A stretch of DNA of 64,000 nucleotides from Bacteroidia bacterium. Lineage in GTDB: Bacteria > Bacteroidota > Bacteroidia > CAILMK01 > JBBDIG01. The notes under the pieces are model-generated. The model was not told where the DNA came from and searched no databases. It was given only the letters and a program-made list of their open reading frames with translations. A program made the position numbers and the translations under genes. The stretch covers positions 1-64,000 of the forward strand of contig JBBDIG010000048.1 in assembly GCA_040880525.1 (NCBI GenBank), written 5' to 3'. Of this stretch, positions 52,589 through 60,308 are shown in pieces (position 1 is the first letter of the stretch; the number at the start of each line of letters is the position of its first letter).

Positions 52589-53281
52589 CTACCTCCCCGG
52601 AAGAAGAAGCTTAAAATTAATCAAAGGAGAAAGGTTCATTTCCTCTTCATAACTTCCCCAATTTTTCAAATGAATGGGCGCATAAAATGCTGCTAAACCC
52701 ATGTCCATAGAAAATATCAAGTTGGGTTTTACACTCCAATTGCCATTTAGCAGTAATTCTCCGGCAAGCCCATCCCGTTCGTGATAGCTCCAGGAATAAT
52801 TACCTTCTTTATCGGAATAAGTCCGGTATTCATTTATTCTTCCGGCCAAATTCAGGTAATACTTTCCTCCTGCTTTTAACCCACCCCAAAATCGCTCTCG
52901 GCTAATAACATTAAGTTGCAAATTCAGTGGAAGCACTAAGGATAAAATCTCATTGCTGACAAAATCATATCCATAAGTATTGAAACATGCTACTGGACAT
53001 CGCCTGCTGTTCATGACCTCTTCATGCGACATGCCTACTCCTTCGAAATCATATTTCATCCAGGAAATTCCGGCACCGCTCGTAATCCAAAACCGGTTAC
53101 CAAGGCGATGGCTCACCTCACCAGCGGCATTGAGGCCGAAACTGTAATTATCATTGTAATAGGTCGAATTGAGGGATGTACCTACGGTAACGCCTGTAAG
53201 CCATTTGATTTCACGATCTTGGGCATAAGCTCCAGTGAAAAACAACAGGCACAGTAGCAAAAGAATAAGGTGGTTTCTCAT
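52589..53281 (-). CDS. Outer-membrane beta-barrel protein, C-terminus probably altered
   Basis: A 230-aa protein with a signal peptide (MRNHLILLLLCLLFFTGAYA-Q). Its mature sequence has the alternating aromatic and glycine pattern of PorT/OMP_b-brl barrels (V-T-V-G-T-S-L-N-S-T-Y-Y, G-G-L-K-A-G-G-K-Y-Y-L-N-L-A-G-R, F-S-M-D-M-G-L-A-A-F-Y). Barrels normally end in an aromatic residue in the last strand. This one ends L-L-L-P-G-R, and the last three codons plus stop come from duplicated block copy 2. The original end has probably been replaced. Function is unknown. It could still fold, as only the last few residues are changed. Confidence 0.75.
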   Translation of the reverse strand: MRNHLILLLLCLLFFTGAYAQDREIKWLTGVTVGTSLNSTYYNDNYSFGLNAAGEVSHRLGNRFWITSGAGISWMKYDFEGVGMSHEEVMNSRRCPVACFNTYGYDFVSNEILSLVLPLNLQLNVISRERFWGGLKAGGKYYLNLAGRINEYRTYSDKEGNYSWSYHERDGLAGELLLNGNWSVKPNLIFSMDMGLAAFYAPIHLKNWGSYEEEMNLSPLINFKLLLPGR

Positions 53282-53361
53282 GGTTTTACAATTTTTAAGA
53301 TAGCGCTAAGATATAAATTATCGAGAGAAGCAATAGCCCGGAGTCGCTTGGCCTCTGTAAT

Positions 53362-53396
53362 GGTACGAGTTACGCTGTCGCTAAACTCGCACCAGC
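53362..53396 (+). repeat. Solo REP hairpin
   Basis: Differs by one base (CTGTCG versus CTATCG) from the right-end hairpin of RAYT copy 2. It is a non-autonomous copy 80 bp upstream of the beta-barrel gene. This supports the view that the RAYT has dispersed its REP locally. Confidence 0.85.
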
Positions 53397-53444
53397 GCTG
53401 TAAAAGCAGCCACGTAACCCTGGCAAGGCCTTTATGTGCAGGAG

Positions 53445-53479
53445 ATTCCTGATATTCCGCTATCGCGAAATTCAGGAAT
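53445..53479. repeat. Second hairpin family (REP-like)
   Basis: ATTCCTGA and TCAGGAAT form a perfect 8-bp stem around TATTCCGCTATCGCGAAAT. The loop core GCTATCGC is shared with the RAYT-type REP, so the two may be related. Confidence 0.6.
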
Positions 53480-53582
53480 GACAGGTTTGTTTGTAGTTCA
53501 AGATTTTATCCCGCTCGTGGTATAATAGTACAATTCTCCACTGATTATCATCAGCATTTTTTAACCACAAACAATAACCACA

Positions 53583-53716
53583 ATGAAAAAAACCAATGCT
53601 GCTATCTTTGATTTCTGCTGATTACTTCTTTGATATACGGGCAGGTTACCACGAAAACCTGGCCTGAGTACATGATAGAATATCTTGATTTTAAAAGTCG
53701 TAAAAATCATTTTTAA
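53583..53716 (+). pseudogene. Frameshifted remnant of a small exported protein
   Basis: ATG at 53583 reads MKKTNAAIFDFC then stops. Shifted into another frame the sequence continues F-L-L-I-T-S-L-I-Y-G-Q-V-T-T-K-T-W-P-E-Y and on to a TAA at 53714-53716. Joined, these read as a signal peptide with a normal cleavage site and a short mature stub, i.e. a decayed secreted-protein gene. The product is not recognised. Confidence 0.55.
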
Positions 53717-53720
53717 ATAG

Positions 53721-53777
53721 CCCCCGGTTTAAACCGGGGGTAACGAATGTCAGGTGTGACGTTACCGCTTTAGCGGT
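53721..53777. repeat. Palindrome pair
   Basis: CCCCCGGTTTAAACCGGGGG (53721-53740) is a perfect 20-bp palindrome. ACCGCTTTAGCGGT (53764-53777) is a perfect 6-bp-stem hairpin 23 bp further. Neither is followed by a T tract on the relevant strand. They fill the gap between the remnant and the FAD oxidoreductase. Confidence 0.7.
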
Positions 53778-53881
53778 TTCATGTATTTACCTTCAACAAA
53801 AAGCCGTGTGAAAAAGGGTAATTGATACTCACCCAAACTTCTACCACCTGATTCACTTTTTACCCCATAGCGCCATCCAGC

Positions 53882-54994
53882 CTAAAACGTCTCCCCATGC
53901 GTCTTCTTCACAAGAAAGCGGGCCAGCGGAGGAATATTTTTGGCAATGCTGATGGCCGCCTCGGTGAGCAGCTTCTCGCCAAACAACCGCTGGATCTGGC
54001 GGCCTGCCCATAGCCGCTGCGCGAAGAGCTTATCCCAGCGATGGGAATAAGCTTGCTCCATTTGGCTGCGCGAAGTTTCGCTTTTCAAAAAACGGTGGCA
54101 TTCTTCCGCTGCAATCTTCCCAGCATGGATGGCCATTGCCATTCCGTTTCCGCACAAGGGAGCAATCATTCCTGCTGCATCTCCAGCCATCAGGATATGG
54201 TTCCATACGGGTTCCTTTTTTCCGAAAGAAATTTCATTGATCACCTCCGGCTTCATAAAGAGGTAATGGGCTTTTGAAAATATCGCCTGCAGGTATGGAT
54301 TTTTATACAATACCTGCTTTTCCATTTCGAGAATGCTCCCATGCTTTTTCAGGTTGTCGCGGCTGGTGAGGTAGCATATATTCACTTTGCTGAACTCAAT
54401 GGGTGCAATACCGCAATAGCCCTCATGGAAATTGTGTAGTGCGATCAGGTCGTCAGGATAATCGAGCCGGACGTGATACTTCACTCCCATCCAGGGAGAT
54501 CGCTGTTGCATGAATTTGCGACTGAGCTGACGGTCAATATTCGAGCGCTTGCCAAAAGTTCCGATCACAACCTTAGCATTTAGGGGCGCTCTGCCGGGAA
54601 TCTCAACCTCAAACACGTCATTCGTAAATTTTACGTCATACACTTTAGTATTAAGCAAGAATTCAGTGCCAGCGCTTATTGCCTTTTCATATAAATGATG
54701 ATCAAAGGATTGCCGGCTGATGCCGAAACCTCCCAGGTCCAGCGGCATTTCCAGCAGCCTGCCGGAAGGTGCAGAGATTTGCAAGTGCTTAATTTTTGTG
54801 GCATTGAGCCGCTCCGGTTCCACACCCAGGGATTTTAAAAATGGCAATACCTCATTTGCGATGTATTCGCCACAGACCTTATGGTAAGGATACTGATTTT
54901 TCTCTATCACCAGCACATCGAATCCTGCGCGGCCCAGGAGAATGGCAGAGGTTAATCCCGCCAGGCCGCCTCCTATTATTATTACATCCTTCAA
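53882..54994 (-). CDS. FAD-dependent oxidoreductase, geranylgeranyl reductase-like
   Basis: A 370-aa flavoprotein. The N-terminal FAD Rossmann motif is I-I-G-G-G-L-A-G-L-T-S-A (about residues 6-17), followed by the acidic V-I-E-K-N and a conserved H-K-V-C-G-E-Y (about 38-44). The second FAD motif is L-M-A-G-D-A-A-G-M-I-A-P-L-C-G-N-G-M (about 282-299). This pattern matches the geranylgeranyl-reductase/PHBH-like group, which includes enzymes of isoprenoid reduction and of pigment pathways in Bacteroidota. No pathway genes are adjacent, so the substrate is not assignable. The start is 13 bp after the rlmB stop on the same strand. Confidence 0.87.
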   Translation of the reverse strand: MKDVIIIGGGLAGLTSAILLGRAGFDVLVIEKNQYPYHKVCGEYIANEVLPFLKSLGVEPERLNATKIKHLQISAPSGRLLEMPLDLGGFGISRQSFDHHLYEKAISAGTEFLLNTKVYDVKFTNDVFEVEIPGRAPLNAKVVIGTFGKRSNIDRQLSRKFMQQRSPWMGVKYHVRLDYPDDLIALHNFHEGYCGIAPIEFSKVNICYLTSRDNLKKHGSILEMEKQVLYKNPYLQAIFSKAHYLFMKPEVINEISFGKKEPVWNHILMAGDAAGMIAPLCGNGMAMAIHAGKIAAEECHRFLKSETSRSQMEQAYSHRWDKLFAQRLWAGRQIQRLFGEKLLTEAAISIAKNIPPLARFLVKKTHGETF

Positions 54995-55007
54995 AGGTCC
55001 ATGCTTT

Positions 55008-55757
55008 TTATTCCGCTTTCAGCCGTTGGTGCATGGCCTCATGGAAGATGATCCCGGCAGCAACCGATACATTCAGAGAGCCGATAGTTCCCGCCATTGA
55101 AATTTTAATTGAATCTTCGAGCAGGCCCGCTATTTCTTTTCCAATTCCTTTTCCTTCGGCTCCAAGAACAAGCACCACCGGGTGCGTAAGTTCAGCTTCC
55201 TGAAGTGGCTTCTTCGCATCTTCTCCTGCTCCAATCGCCATGAGGCCGGATTGCTTCATGAAGTGGATGGCATTGGAAAGATTCTTCTCGCGGCAAACCG
55301 GCACTTTGAGCAAGGCCCCGGCTGAACTTTTCACTGCATCAGCATTGATAGCGCCCGTCCCTTTTGCCGCCACCACTAATGCATGCACGCCAAAGCACTC
55401 CGCGCTACGGGCGATAGCACCAATATTTCTTACATCCGTTATTCCATCAAGCACAGCAATGAGCGGCATTTTTCCCTGCTCAAACAGCGCAGGCAGCAAT
55501 TGTTGCAGATCATGAAATTCTATGGGAGAAATAAATGCCACCACGCCCTGTTGTGCCCTGCCCGGCATTCTCTTCATTCGCTCTTTGGGCAGATGCTGAT
55601 ATGGAATGGCCTCTTTCCTTAGCAGTTTCACGAGTCCCGTCAGCCCTTCGCCACGGTACTCCTGCTGTATCAGCACTTTGGATATTTCCCTGCCTGCCGC
55701 CACAGCTTCTTCCACAGCATGGATGCCGTAAATGATCTCGTCTTTTTCAGACTTCAA
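55008..55757 (-). CDS. rlmB: 23S rRNA (guanosine-2'-O-)-methyltransferase
   Basis: A 249-aa SpoU/TrmH-family trefoil-knot methyltransferase. The N-terminal substrate-binding domain begins Y-G-I-H-A-V-E-E-A-V. The three SpoU motifs are R-N-I-G-A-I-A-R-S-A-E (about 111-121), V-L-V-L-G-A-E-G-K-G-I, and I-G-S-L-N-V-S-V-A-A-G-I (about 226-237), which form the SAM knot. RlmB methylates G2251 of 23S rRNA in E. coli. TrmH-type enzymes acting on tRNA share the fold, but the N-terminal domain favours RlmB. Confidence 0.92.
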   Translation of the reverse strand: MKSEKDEIIYGIHAVEEAVAAGREISKVLIQQEYRGEGLTGLVKLLRKEAIPYQHLPKERMKRMPGRAQQGVVAFISPIEFHDLQQLLPALFEQGKMPLIAVLDGITDVRNIGAIARSAECFGVHALVVAAKGTGAINADAVKSSAGALLKVPVCREKNLSNAIHFMKQSGLMAIGAGEDAKKPLQEAELTHPVVLVLGAEGKGIGKEIAGLLEDSIKISMAGTIGSLNVSVAAGIIFHEAMHQRLKAE

Positions 55758-55802
55758 TTTCTTCTTTATTAAGATTTTAAAAATAAACCGGAAAAAAACG
55801 CC

Positions 55803-56123
55803 CTAATCTTCAGACAGTAATTCAAGAGCCTGCCGCAATTCATTCAGCGTTTTTTGCTCGCGCTGCCGGACAGCCAATGAAATTCCCCGTTCATAAGCGG
55901 CTGCCGCCTCAGAATGTTCGTTCATTCCTTCGTAAAGCTGGCCCAACTGAAAATATTGGGGCAGGTAATCCGGATCCATTGCATTGAGCCGCAGGAAATG
56001 GTGCAGCGCAGCCTCAAAATCGCCTTTTCCCATATATTCAAGAGCGATAGCATATATCAGAAAGGGATCCTGAGGATCGGCCTTTTGCATCTCTTCCAGT
56101 TTCGCCAGGCGATCATTAGCCAT
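55803..56123 (-). CDS. Small tetratricopeptide-repeat protein
   Basis: A 106-aa all-helical protein with about two and a half TPR units: A-L-E-Y-M-G-K-G-D-F-E-A-A-L-H-H-F (about 27-43) and L-G-Q-L-Y-E-G-M-N-E-H-S-E-A-A-A-A-Y-E-R-G-I (about 60-81). No signal peptide or enzymatic motif. Likely a protein-interaction adaptor; partner unknown. It is divergent from etfB with 45 bp between starts, so the two promoter regions overlap. Confidence 0.82.
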   Translation of the reverse strand: MANDRLAKLEEMQKADPQDPFLIYAIALEYMGKGDFEAALHHFLRLNAMDPDYLPQYFQLGQLYEGMNEHSEAAAAYERGISLAVRQREQKTLNELRQALELLSED

Positions 56124-56137
56124 TCTTCATTTTTTAG

Positions 56138-56145
56138 TACGTTTG
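56138..56145 (+). promoter_or_regulatory. -7 element of the etfBA operon
   Basis: TACGTTTG matches TAnnTTTG exactly, 23 bp upstream of the etfB ATG. No good -33 box is visible in the short divergent gap. Confidence 0.5.
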
Positions 56146-56168
56146 CAGCTCCCAAAAATCAAGGATTT

Positions 56169-56909
56169 ATGAAGATTTTAGTGTGTGTGAGCAAGGTTCC
56201 GGACACCACGACAAAAGTAAAATTTTCCAGTGACCGCAAGTCAGTTGACTACTCAGGAGTTCAGTTTATTATTAACCCTTATGATGAACACGGACTTGCG
56301 AAGGCACTTGAACTCAAGGAAAAACATTCCGGCAGTACCATTACTATCATCAACGTAGGTGATGCATCATCTGAAGCCATCATCAGAAAGTGCCTGGCAA
56401 TAGGCGCTGACGAAGCCATGCGTGTGGATGCTGAACCTGCCGATGCCTTTTTCGTGGCCGAACAAATTGCCGCAGCTATAAAAGATAAAGGATTTGACCT
56501 CATCATTACGGGCCGCGAATCTATTGACTACAATGGTGGCCAGGTTTGCGATCTGCTCGGAGAAATGCTGGAAATTCCATCGGTTGGGCTGTCTACCTTT
56601 GTAGAAGTTGCTGACGGCTCAGCTACCATCACCCGGTTTGTTGATGGCGGGCACGAGACGTTGCAATCGCCACTGCCGCTGGTGCTGAGTGCTACCAAAG
56701 AACTGGCTGAACCCCGCATTCCGAATATGCGCGGAATTATGATGGCGCGCTCCAAACCTATTCAGAATGTTCCGGCTGCTGATGTGACCAAACATACCTC
56801 GGTTGCGGAATATGAACCGCCAAAGGAAAAAGGTGAATGCAAATACATAGATCCGGAAAATGCGGGGGAACTCATTCAACTTCTGCACTCAGAAGCCAAA
56901 GTAATATAA
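56169..56909 (+). CDS. etfB: Electron transfer flavoprotein subunit beta
   Basis: A 246-aa subunit of the FAD/AMP heterodimer that carries electrons from acyl-CoA dehydrogenases. Signatures: K-I-L-V-C-V-S-K-V-P-D-T (2-13), I-I-N-P-Y-D-E-H-G-L-A-K-A-L-E-L, I-G-A-D-E-A-M-R-V, and L-I-I-T-G-R-E-S-I-D-Y-N-G-G-Q-V with the beta-subunit AMP site. The frame is open 255 bp upstream across the antisense TPR gene, but the family start is MKILVCVSK at 56169. It is followed by etfA 72 bp on. Confidence 0.95.
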   Translation: MKILVCVSKVPDTTTKVKFSSDRKSVDYSGVQFIINPYDEHGLAKALELKEKHSGSTITIINVGDASSEAIIRKCLAIGADEAMRVDAEPADAFFVAEQIAAAIKDKGFDLIITGRESIDYNGGQVCDLLGEMLEIPSVGLSTFVEVADGSATITRFVDGGHETLQSPLPLVLSATKELAEPRIPNMRGIMMARSKPIQNVPAADVTKHTSVAEYEPPKEKGECKYIDPENAGELIQLLHSEAKVI

Positions 56910-56981
56910 ACCCGTTCATTAAGTTCAGAACCTTTTGCTGTTCTGATTGTCAAAAAATTTAACCAGCATAATTAAAAATAA

Positions 56982-57953
56982 ATGCCTGTTTTAGTATATG
57001 CCGAAAACTGGGATGGACAGTTTAAAAAAGCCACCTTCGAAGCAGTTTCTTATGCTTCTCAAATTGCTGAAAAATCAGGAGATAGCGTTACGGCTGTTTC
57101 CATTGGTGAGGTATCAGAAGAAACCCTGAAATCCATAGGAAAATATGGCGCTGACAAGATACTGGTTGCCGGGAATGAAAAACTAAAACAATATCGCGTG
57201 AGCAGTTATGCCGCAGCCATCGTACAGGCAGCAGAAAAGGAAGGCGCCAAGCTCGTGATATTCGCCAGTACTTTCAATGGAAAATCGCTTGCTCCGAGAG
57301 TTGCTGCCAGGATGAAAGCGGCAGCCATAACCGGTGTTATTGATATTCCGCAAATGGATGGAGATTTCATTGTAAAAAAGCCGGTTTTCAGTGGAAAGGG
57401 TTTTAGCCATGTTAAAATGGAAAGCGATAAAAAAGTGCTGGCACTGCTGGTAAATTCTGTGAAGGCGCAGGAAAATCCAAAAGAAGCATCCATTGAGAAA
57501 TTCAATGTAGAAATAGATGATGCTGCGGTAAATACTGAAATTAAGGAAGTAAAAAAGTCTACGGGGAAGCTTTCGCTGACGGAAGCCGAAGTGGTGGTAT
57601 CAGGAGGACGCGGCATGAAAAGCCCGGATAACTGGGGCCCGCTCGAAGAACTTGCCGAAACGCTGGGAGCCGCTACCGCCTGTTCCAAGCCGGTGTCTGA
57701 CATGGATTGGCGCCCGCATTCAGAACACGTAGGCCAAACCGGACTGGCCATTCGCCCGAATCTTTATATTGCGATCGGTATTTCAGGAGCGATACAGCAT
57801 CTGGCCGGTGTAAACGCCAGCAAAGTGATCGCTGTTATCAATAAGGATCCTGAAGCCCCATTTTTTAAGGCAGCAGATTATGGCATTGTAGGCGATGCCT
57901 TTGAAGTGCTGCCAAAGCTGATTAAAGCTGCTAAAGAATTAAAAGCCTCCTAA
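56982..57953 (+). CDS. etfA: Electron transfer flavoprotein subunit alpha
   Basis: A 323-aa subunit with the C-terminal FAD-binding domain. Motifs are V-V-S-G-G-R-G-M-K-S-P-D-N-W (about 207-220), H-S-E-H-V-G-Q-T-G, A-I-G-I-S-G-A-I-Q-H-L-A-G (about 265-277), and D-Y-G-I-V-G-D-A-F-E-V-L-P near the end. It forms a pair with etfB and passes electrons to ETF:quinone oxidoreductase (not in this window). 10 bp separate it from the bifunctional-nuclease gene, so these are probably one operon. Confidence 0.95.
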   Translation: MPVLVYAENWDGQFKKATFEAVSYASQIAEKSGDSVTAVSIGEVSEETLKSIGKYGADKILVAGNEKLKQYRVSSYAAAIVQAAEKEGAKLVIFASTFNGKSLAPRVAARMKAAAITGVIDIPQMDGDFIVKKPVFSGKGFSHVKMESDKKVLALLVNSVKAQENPKEASIEKFNVEIDDAAVNTEIKEVKKSTGKLSLTEAEVVVSGGRGMKSPDNWGPLEELAETLGAATACSKPVSDMDWRPHSEHVGQTGLAIRPNLYIAIGISGAIQHLAGVNASKVIAVINKDPEAPFFKAADYGIVGDAFEVLPKLIKAAKELKAS

Positions 57954-57963
57954 GGTTGCTCCA

Positions 57964-58590
57964 ATGCAAAAGACCGAACTCAAGATATTAGGAATTTCAT
58001 CAGGCCATACTTCTACATCCTATACGTTGATCCTGGAAGAAAAGAACGGTTCGCGAAAACTGCCCATTATCATCGGTGCTTTTGAAGCCCAGGCCATTGC
58101 TATTGAAATTGAGAAGATTGTGCCTGTGAGGCCCATGACACACGACCTGTTTAAATCACTTTCTGAATCATTTGATATTAAAGTAAAAGAGGTGATTATA
58201 CACAGGCTGCATGAAGGTATTTTCTATGCACATGTGGTTTGTGCCAATGGAACAAGAGAGCACGAAATAGACGCACGGACATCTGATGCCATTGCTATTG
58301 CCCTCCGGTTCAAATGCCCCATATTTACTTACGAATCCATCCTGCAGGATGCCGGCATCATCCTTAGCGACCTCGAAGCCGAGGAGCTGGAAAAAGATGA
58401 GAAACGCAGCCGCAAAAGCCCGTCCGCGAAAACTTCAGCAGAAAAGCCGGCTGACCTTGCCAAGCAGTCAATGGACGATCTGAAAAAGCTGCTGGATGAA
58501 GCCATTGAGGTAGAAAACTATATCCTGGCCGCAAAACTCCGAGATGAAATCAGACGAAGGGAGGAAGGCAAAGAAGGCGATAATGGATAA
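57964..58590 (+). CDS. Bifunctional nuclease (DUF151) domain protein with UVR motif
   Basis: A 208-aa protein. Residues ~1-135 are the BFN/DUF151 domain (L-P-I-I-I-G-A-F-E-A-Q-A-I-A, then D-A-R-T-S-D-A-I-A-I-A-L-R). A charged linker follows, then a UVR motif at ~165-200 (L-K-K-L-L-D-E-A-I-E-V-E-N-Y-I-L-A-A-K-L-R-D-E-I), as in UvrB/UvrC. Plant and bacterial BFN proteins show DNase/RNase activity. The UVR domain suggests it meets a UvrB/UvrC-like partner. Its last 8 bases overlap the start of nupC. Confidence 0.9.
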   Translation: MQKTELKILGISSGHTSTSYTLILEEKNGSRKLPIIIGAFEAQAIAIEIEKIVPVRPMTHDLFKSLSESFDIKVKEVIIHRLHEGIFYAHVVCANGTREHEIDARTSDAIAIALRFKCPIFTYESILQDAGIILSDLEAEELEKDEKRSRKSPSAKTSAEKPADLAKQSMDDLKKLLDEAIEVENYILAAKLRDEIRRREEGKEGDNG

Positions 58591-60244
58591 GCGGCTTTGG
58601 AGTCTGCTGCTCACGGTTCTCCTCTTCTCCTCCTGCTCCTACGAATATCCTACTCTTGAAAAAACAATGGCCCGGCAGTGGAAGCTGATCGCCATCGTGC
58701 AGGAAAGCGACACCACAGCCGTATCGCCCCAAATCCTGCTGCTGCGCGACAGCAGCCTCTTTTCCCTCGCAAACCAGAAAGGAACCTGGCAACTCCACGA
58801 CAGCACCATTACGTTTAGCCAGGGCAACAGCACCATAGCTGCCAATACGCCTTACGGCATCAGGAATATCTCGGCTACTAAACTAGAATTGATGGACCGA
58901 GAACAAGTGCTGCTCTTTGAGTTTGTACCGCAAGCCCGCACCACCGCCACTATTTTATACGATGTTTTCCGGGGCATTCTGGGCATCATCATTCTCCTGA
59001 TTGTGGCGGTTCTTTTCAGCAACAACCGCAGAAAAATTGACTGGAGGCTTGTGGCCACCGGCATTGGCCTTCAGGTCGTTTTTGCACTGGCCGTCCTGAA
59101 AGTAGAGGCCGTAAAGGCGGTATTCGACTTTATCAGCAGCGGCTTTGTCATAGTGCTCACCTTTACACTCCACGGTGCGGATTTTCTTTTTGGCAAACTG
59201 GTTACAGATGTAAATTCATTCGGATACATTTTCGCTTTCCAGGTGCTGCCCACCATCATCTTCTTTTCCGCCCTAACATCCTTGTTTTATTACCTGAATA
59301 TTCTTCAATATGTGGTAATGGCTTTTGCCTGGATTATGAAAAAGACGATGCGATTGTCGGGCGCAGAAAGCCTGGCCGCAGCCGCCAATATATTCGTGGG
59401 CCAGACGGAAGCACCGCTTGTGGTAAAACCTTACGTGGATAAAATGACACGCTCAGAAATCATGGCGCTAATGACCGGAGGAATGGCCACCATTGCCGGA
59501 GGCGTGTTGGCTGCATTCATTGGTTTTTTGGGTGGCACCGATCCTGTGGCGCGGCAAATCTTTGCCACGCACCTGCTCACGGCCTCCATCATGTCAGCAC
59601 CGGCTGCATTGCTCATCGCCAAGATAATGATCCCTGAAACGGAGGTAGTGAACCGCGACCTCAACATCAGCAAAGAAAAGATGGGGAAAAACGTGCTGGA
59701 TGCCATCTCCAATGGCACTACGCAGGGCCTGAAGCTGGCCGTAAATGTGGGGGCCATGCTGCTGGTATTTCTCGCATTTGTGGCCATGTTTGACTACATT
59801 TTTCTGCATGGCATTGGCGAACCTACGGGCCTGAACCAGGTGATCAGAGAAAGCACAAATGGCTATTATGAAGGATTCAGCTTCCGCTATATTCTCGGCC
59901 ATCTCTTCGCGCCTTTCGCCTGGATCATGGGTGTGCCAGCGCAAGACCTTACCTCCGTAGGACGACTGCTGGGCGAAAAGACGCTGTTCAATGAGTTTGT
60001 GGCGTATGTCTCCCTCGGCAACCTGAAGGATACTGCGATGCTCACAAATGAGAAATCCATTATTATCGCTACTTACGCCCTCTGCGGTTTTGCCAACTTT
60101 GCCTCCATCGGCATCCAGATCGGGGGAATTGGCGTGATTGCACCTCACCGCAAAACCATGCTTTCAGAACTTGGCCTGCGTGCTTTGGTTGGAGGCACAC
60201 TGGCTTGCTTCCTTACCGCTGCTATAGCAGGGATGCTGGTTTGA
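58583..60244 (+). CDS. CNT-family nucleoside transporter with lipoprotein-like N-terminal domain
   Basis: A 553-aa protein. A lipoprotein-type signal is visible (L-L-L-T-V-L-L-F-S-S-C). Then comes an ~85-residue beta-rich domain (R-Q-W-K-L-I-A-I-V ... G-T-W-Q-L ... L-L-F-E-F-V-P) that looks lipocalin-like. From about residue 120 it is a concentrative nucleoside transporter: several membrane helices, G-L-Q-V-V-F-A, V-G-Q-T-E-A-P-L-V (the substrate and Na+ motif), M-T-G-G-M-A-T-I-A-G-G-V, and G-F-A-N-F-A-S-I-G-I-Q. It imports nucleosides with Na+ or H+. The start MDKRLWSLLL was chosen because it opens the signal; an in-frame ATG 39 bp upstream would hide it. It overlaps the preceding gene by 8 bp. 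Confidence 0.88.
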   Translation: MDKRLWSLLLTVLLFSSCSYEYPTLEKTMARQWKLIAIVQESDTTAVSPQILLLRDSSLFSLANQKGTWQLHDSTITFSQGNSTIAANTPYGIRNISATKLELMDREQVLLFEFVPQARTTATILYDVFRGILGIIILLIVAVLFSNNRRKIDWRLVATGIGLQVVFALAVLKVEAVKAVFDFISSGFVIVLTFTLHGADFLFGKLVTDVNSFGYIFAFQVLPTIIFFSALTSLFYYLNILQYVVMAFAWIMKKTMRLSGAESLAAAANIFVGQTEAPLVVKPYVDKMTRSEIMALMTGGMATIAGGVLAAFIGFLGGTDPVARQIFATHLLTASIMSAPAALLIAKIMIPETEVVNRDLNISKEKMGKNVLDAISNGTTQGLKLAVNVGAMLLVFLAFVAMFDYIFLHGIGEPTGLNQVIRESTNGYYEGFSFRYILGHLFAPFAWIMGVPAQDLTSVGRLLGEKTLFNEFVAYVSLGNLKDTAMLTNEKSIIIATYALCGFANFASIGIQIGGIGVIAPHRKTMLSELGLRALVGGTLACFLTAAIAGMLV

Positions 60245-60308
60245 GGATCGTGGCGGGAAAACCTTAATAGATCTTCCCGGATGGAGCAAGATTGAGAAGG
60301 TACCATCC

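Larger units (their letters stand above)
52353..52598 (+). repeat. Duplicated block, copy 2
   Basis: 246 bp repeating 50822-51068 with scattered substitutions (for example ATTG versus ATCG after the stop, GCCGCACC versus GCCACACC) and a 1-bp deletion. The two copies bracket the two RAYT elements in direct orientation. It runs into the last codons of the minus-strand beta-barrel gene at 52589. Confidence 0.9.

Noticed and set aside
50062-53881. CRISPR array, or genomic island with attachment sites
   Set aside because: The repeats are palindromic REPs and one duplicated block, not regularly spaced direct repeats. No integrase, tRNA-end attachment site or cas gene is nearby.
59594-60148. Minus-strand open frame of 184 codons
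   Set aside because: Antisense to the nucleoside transporter core, with no recognisable feature.
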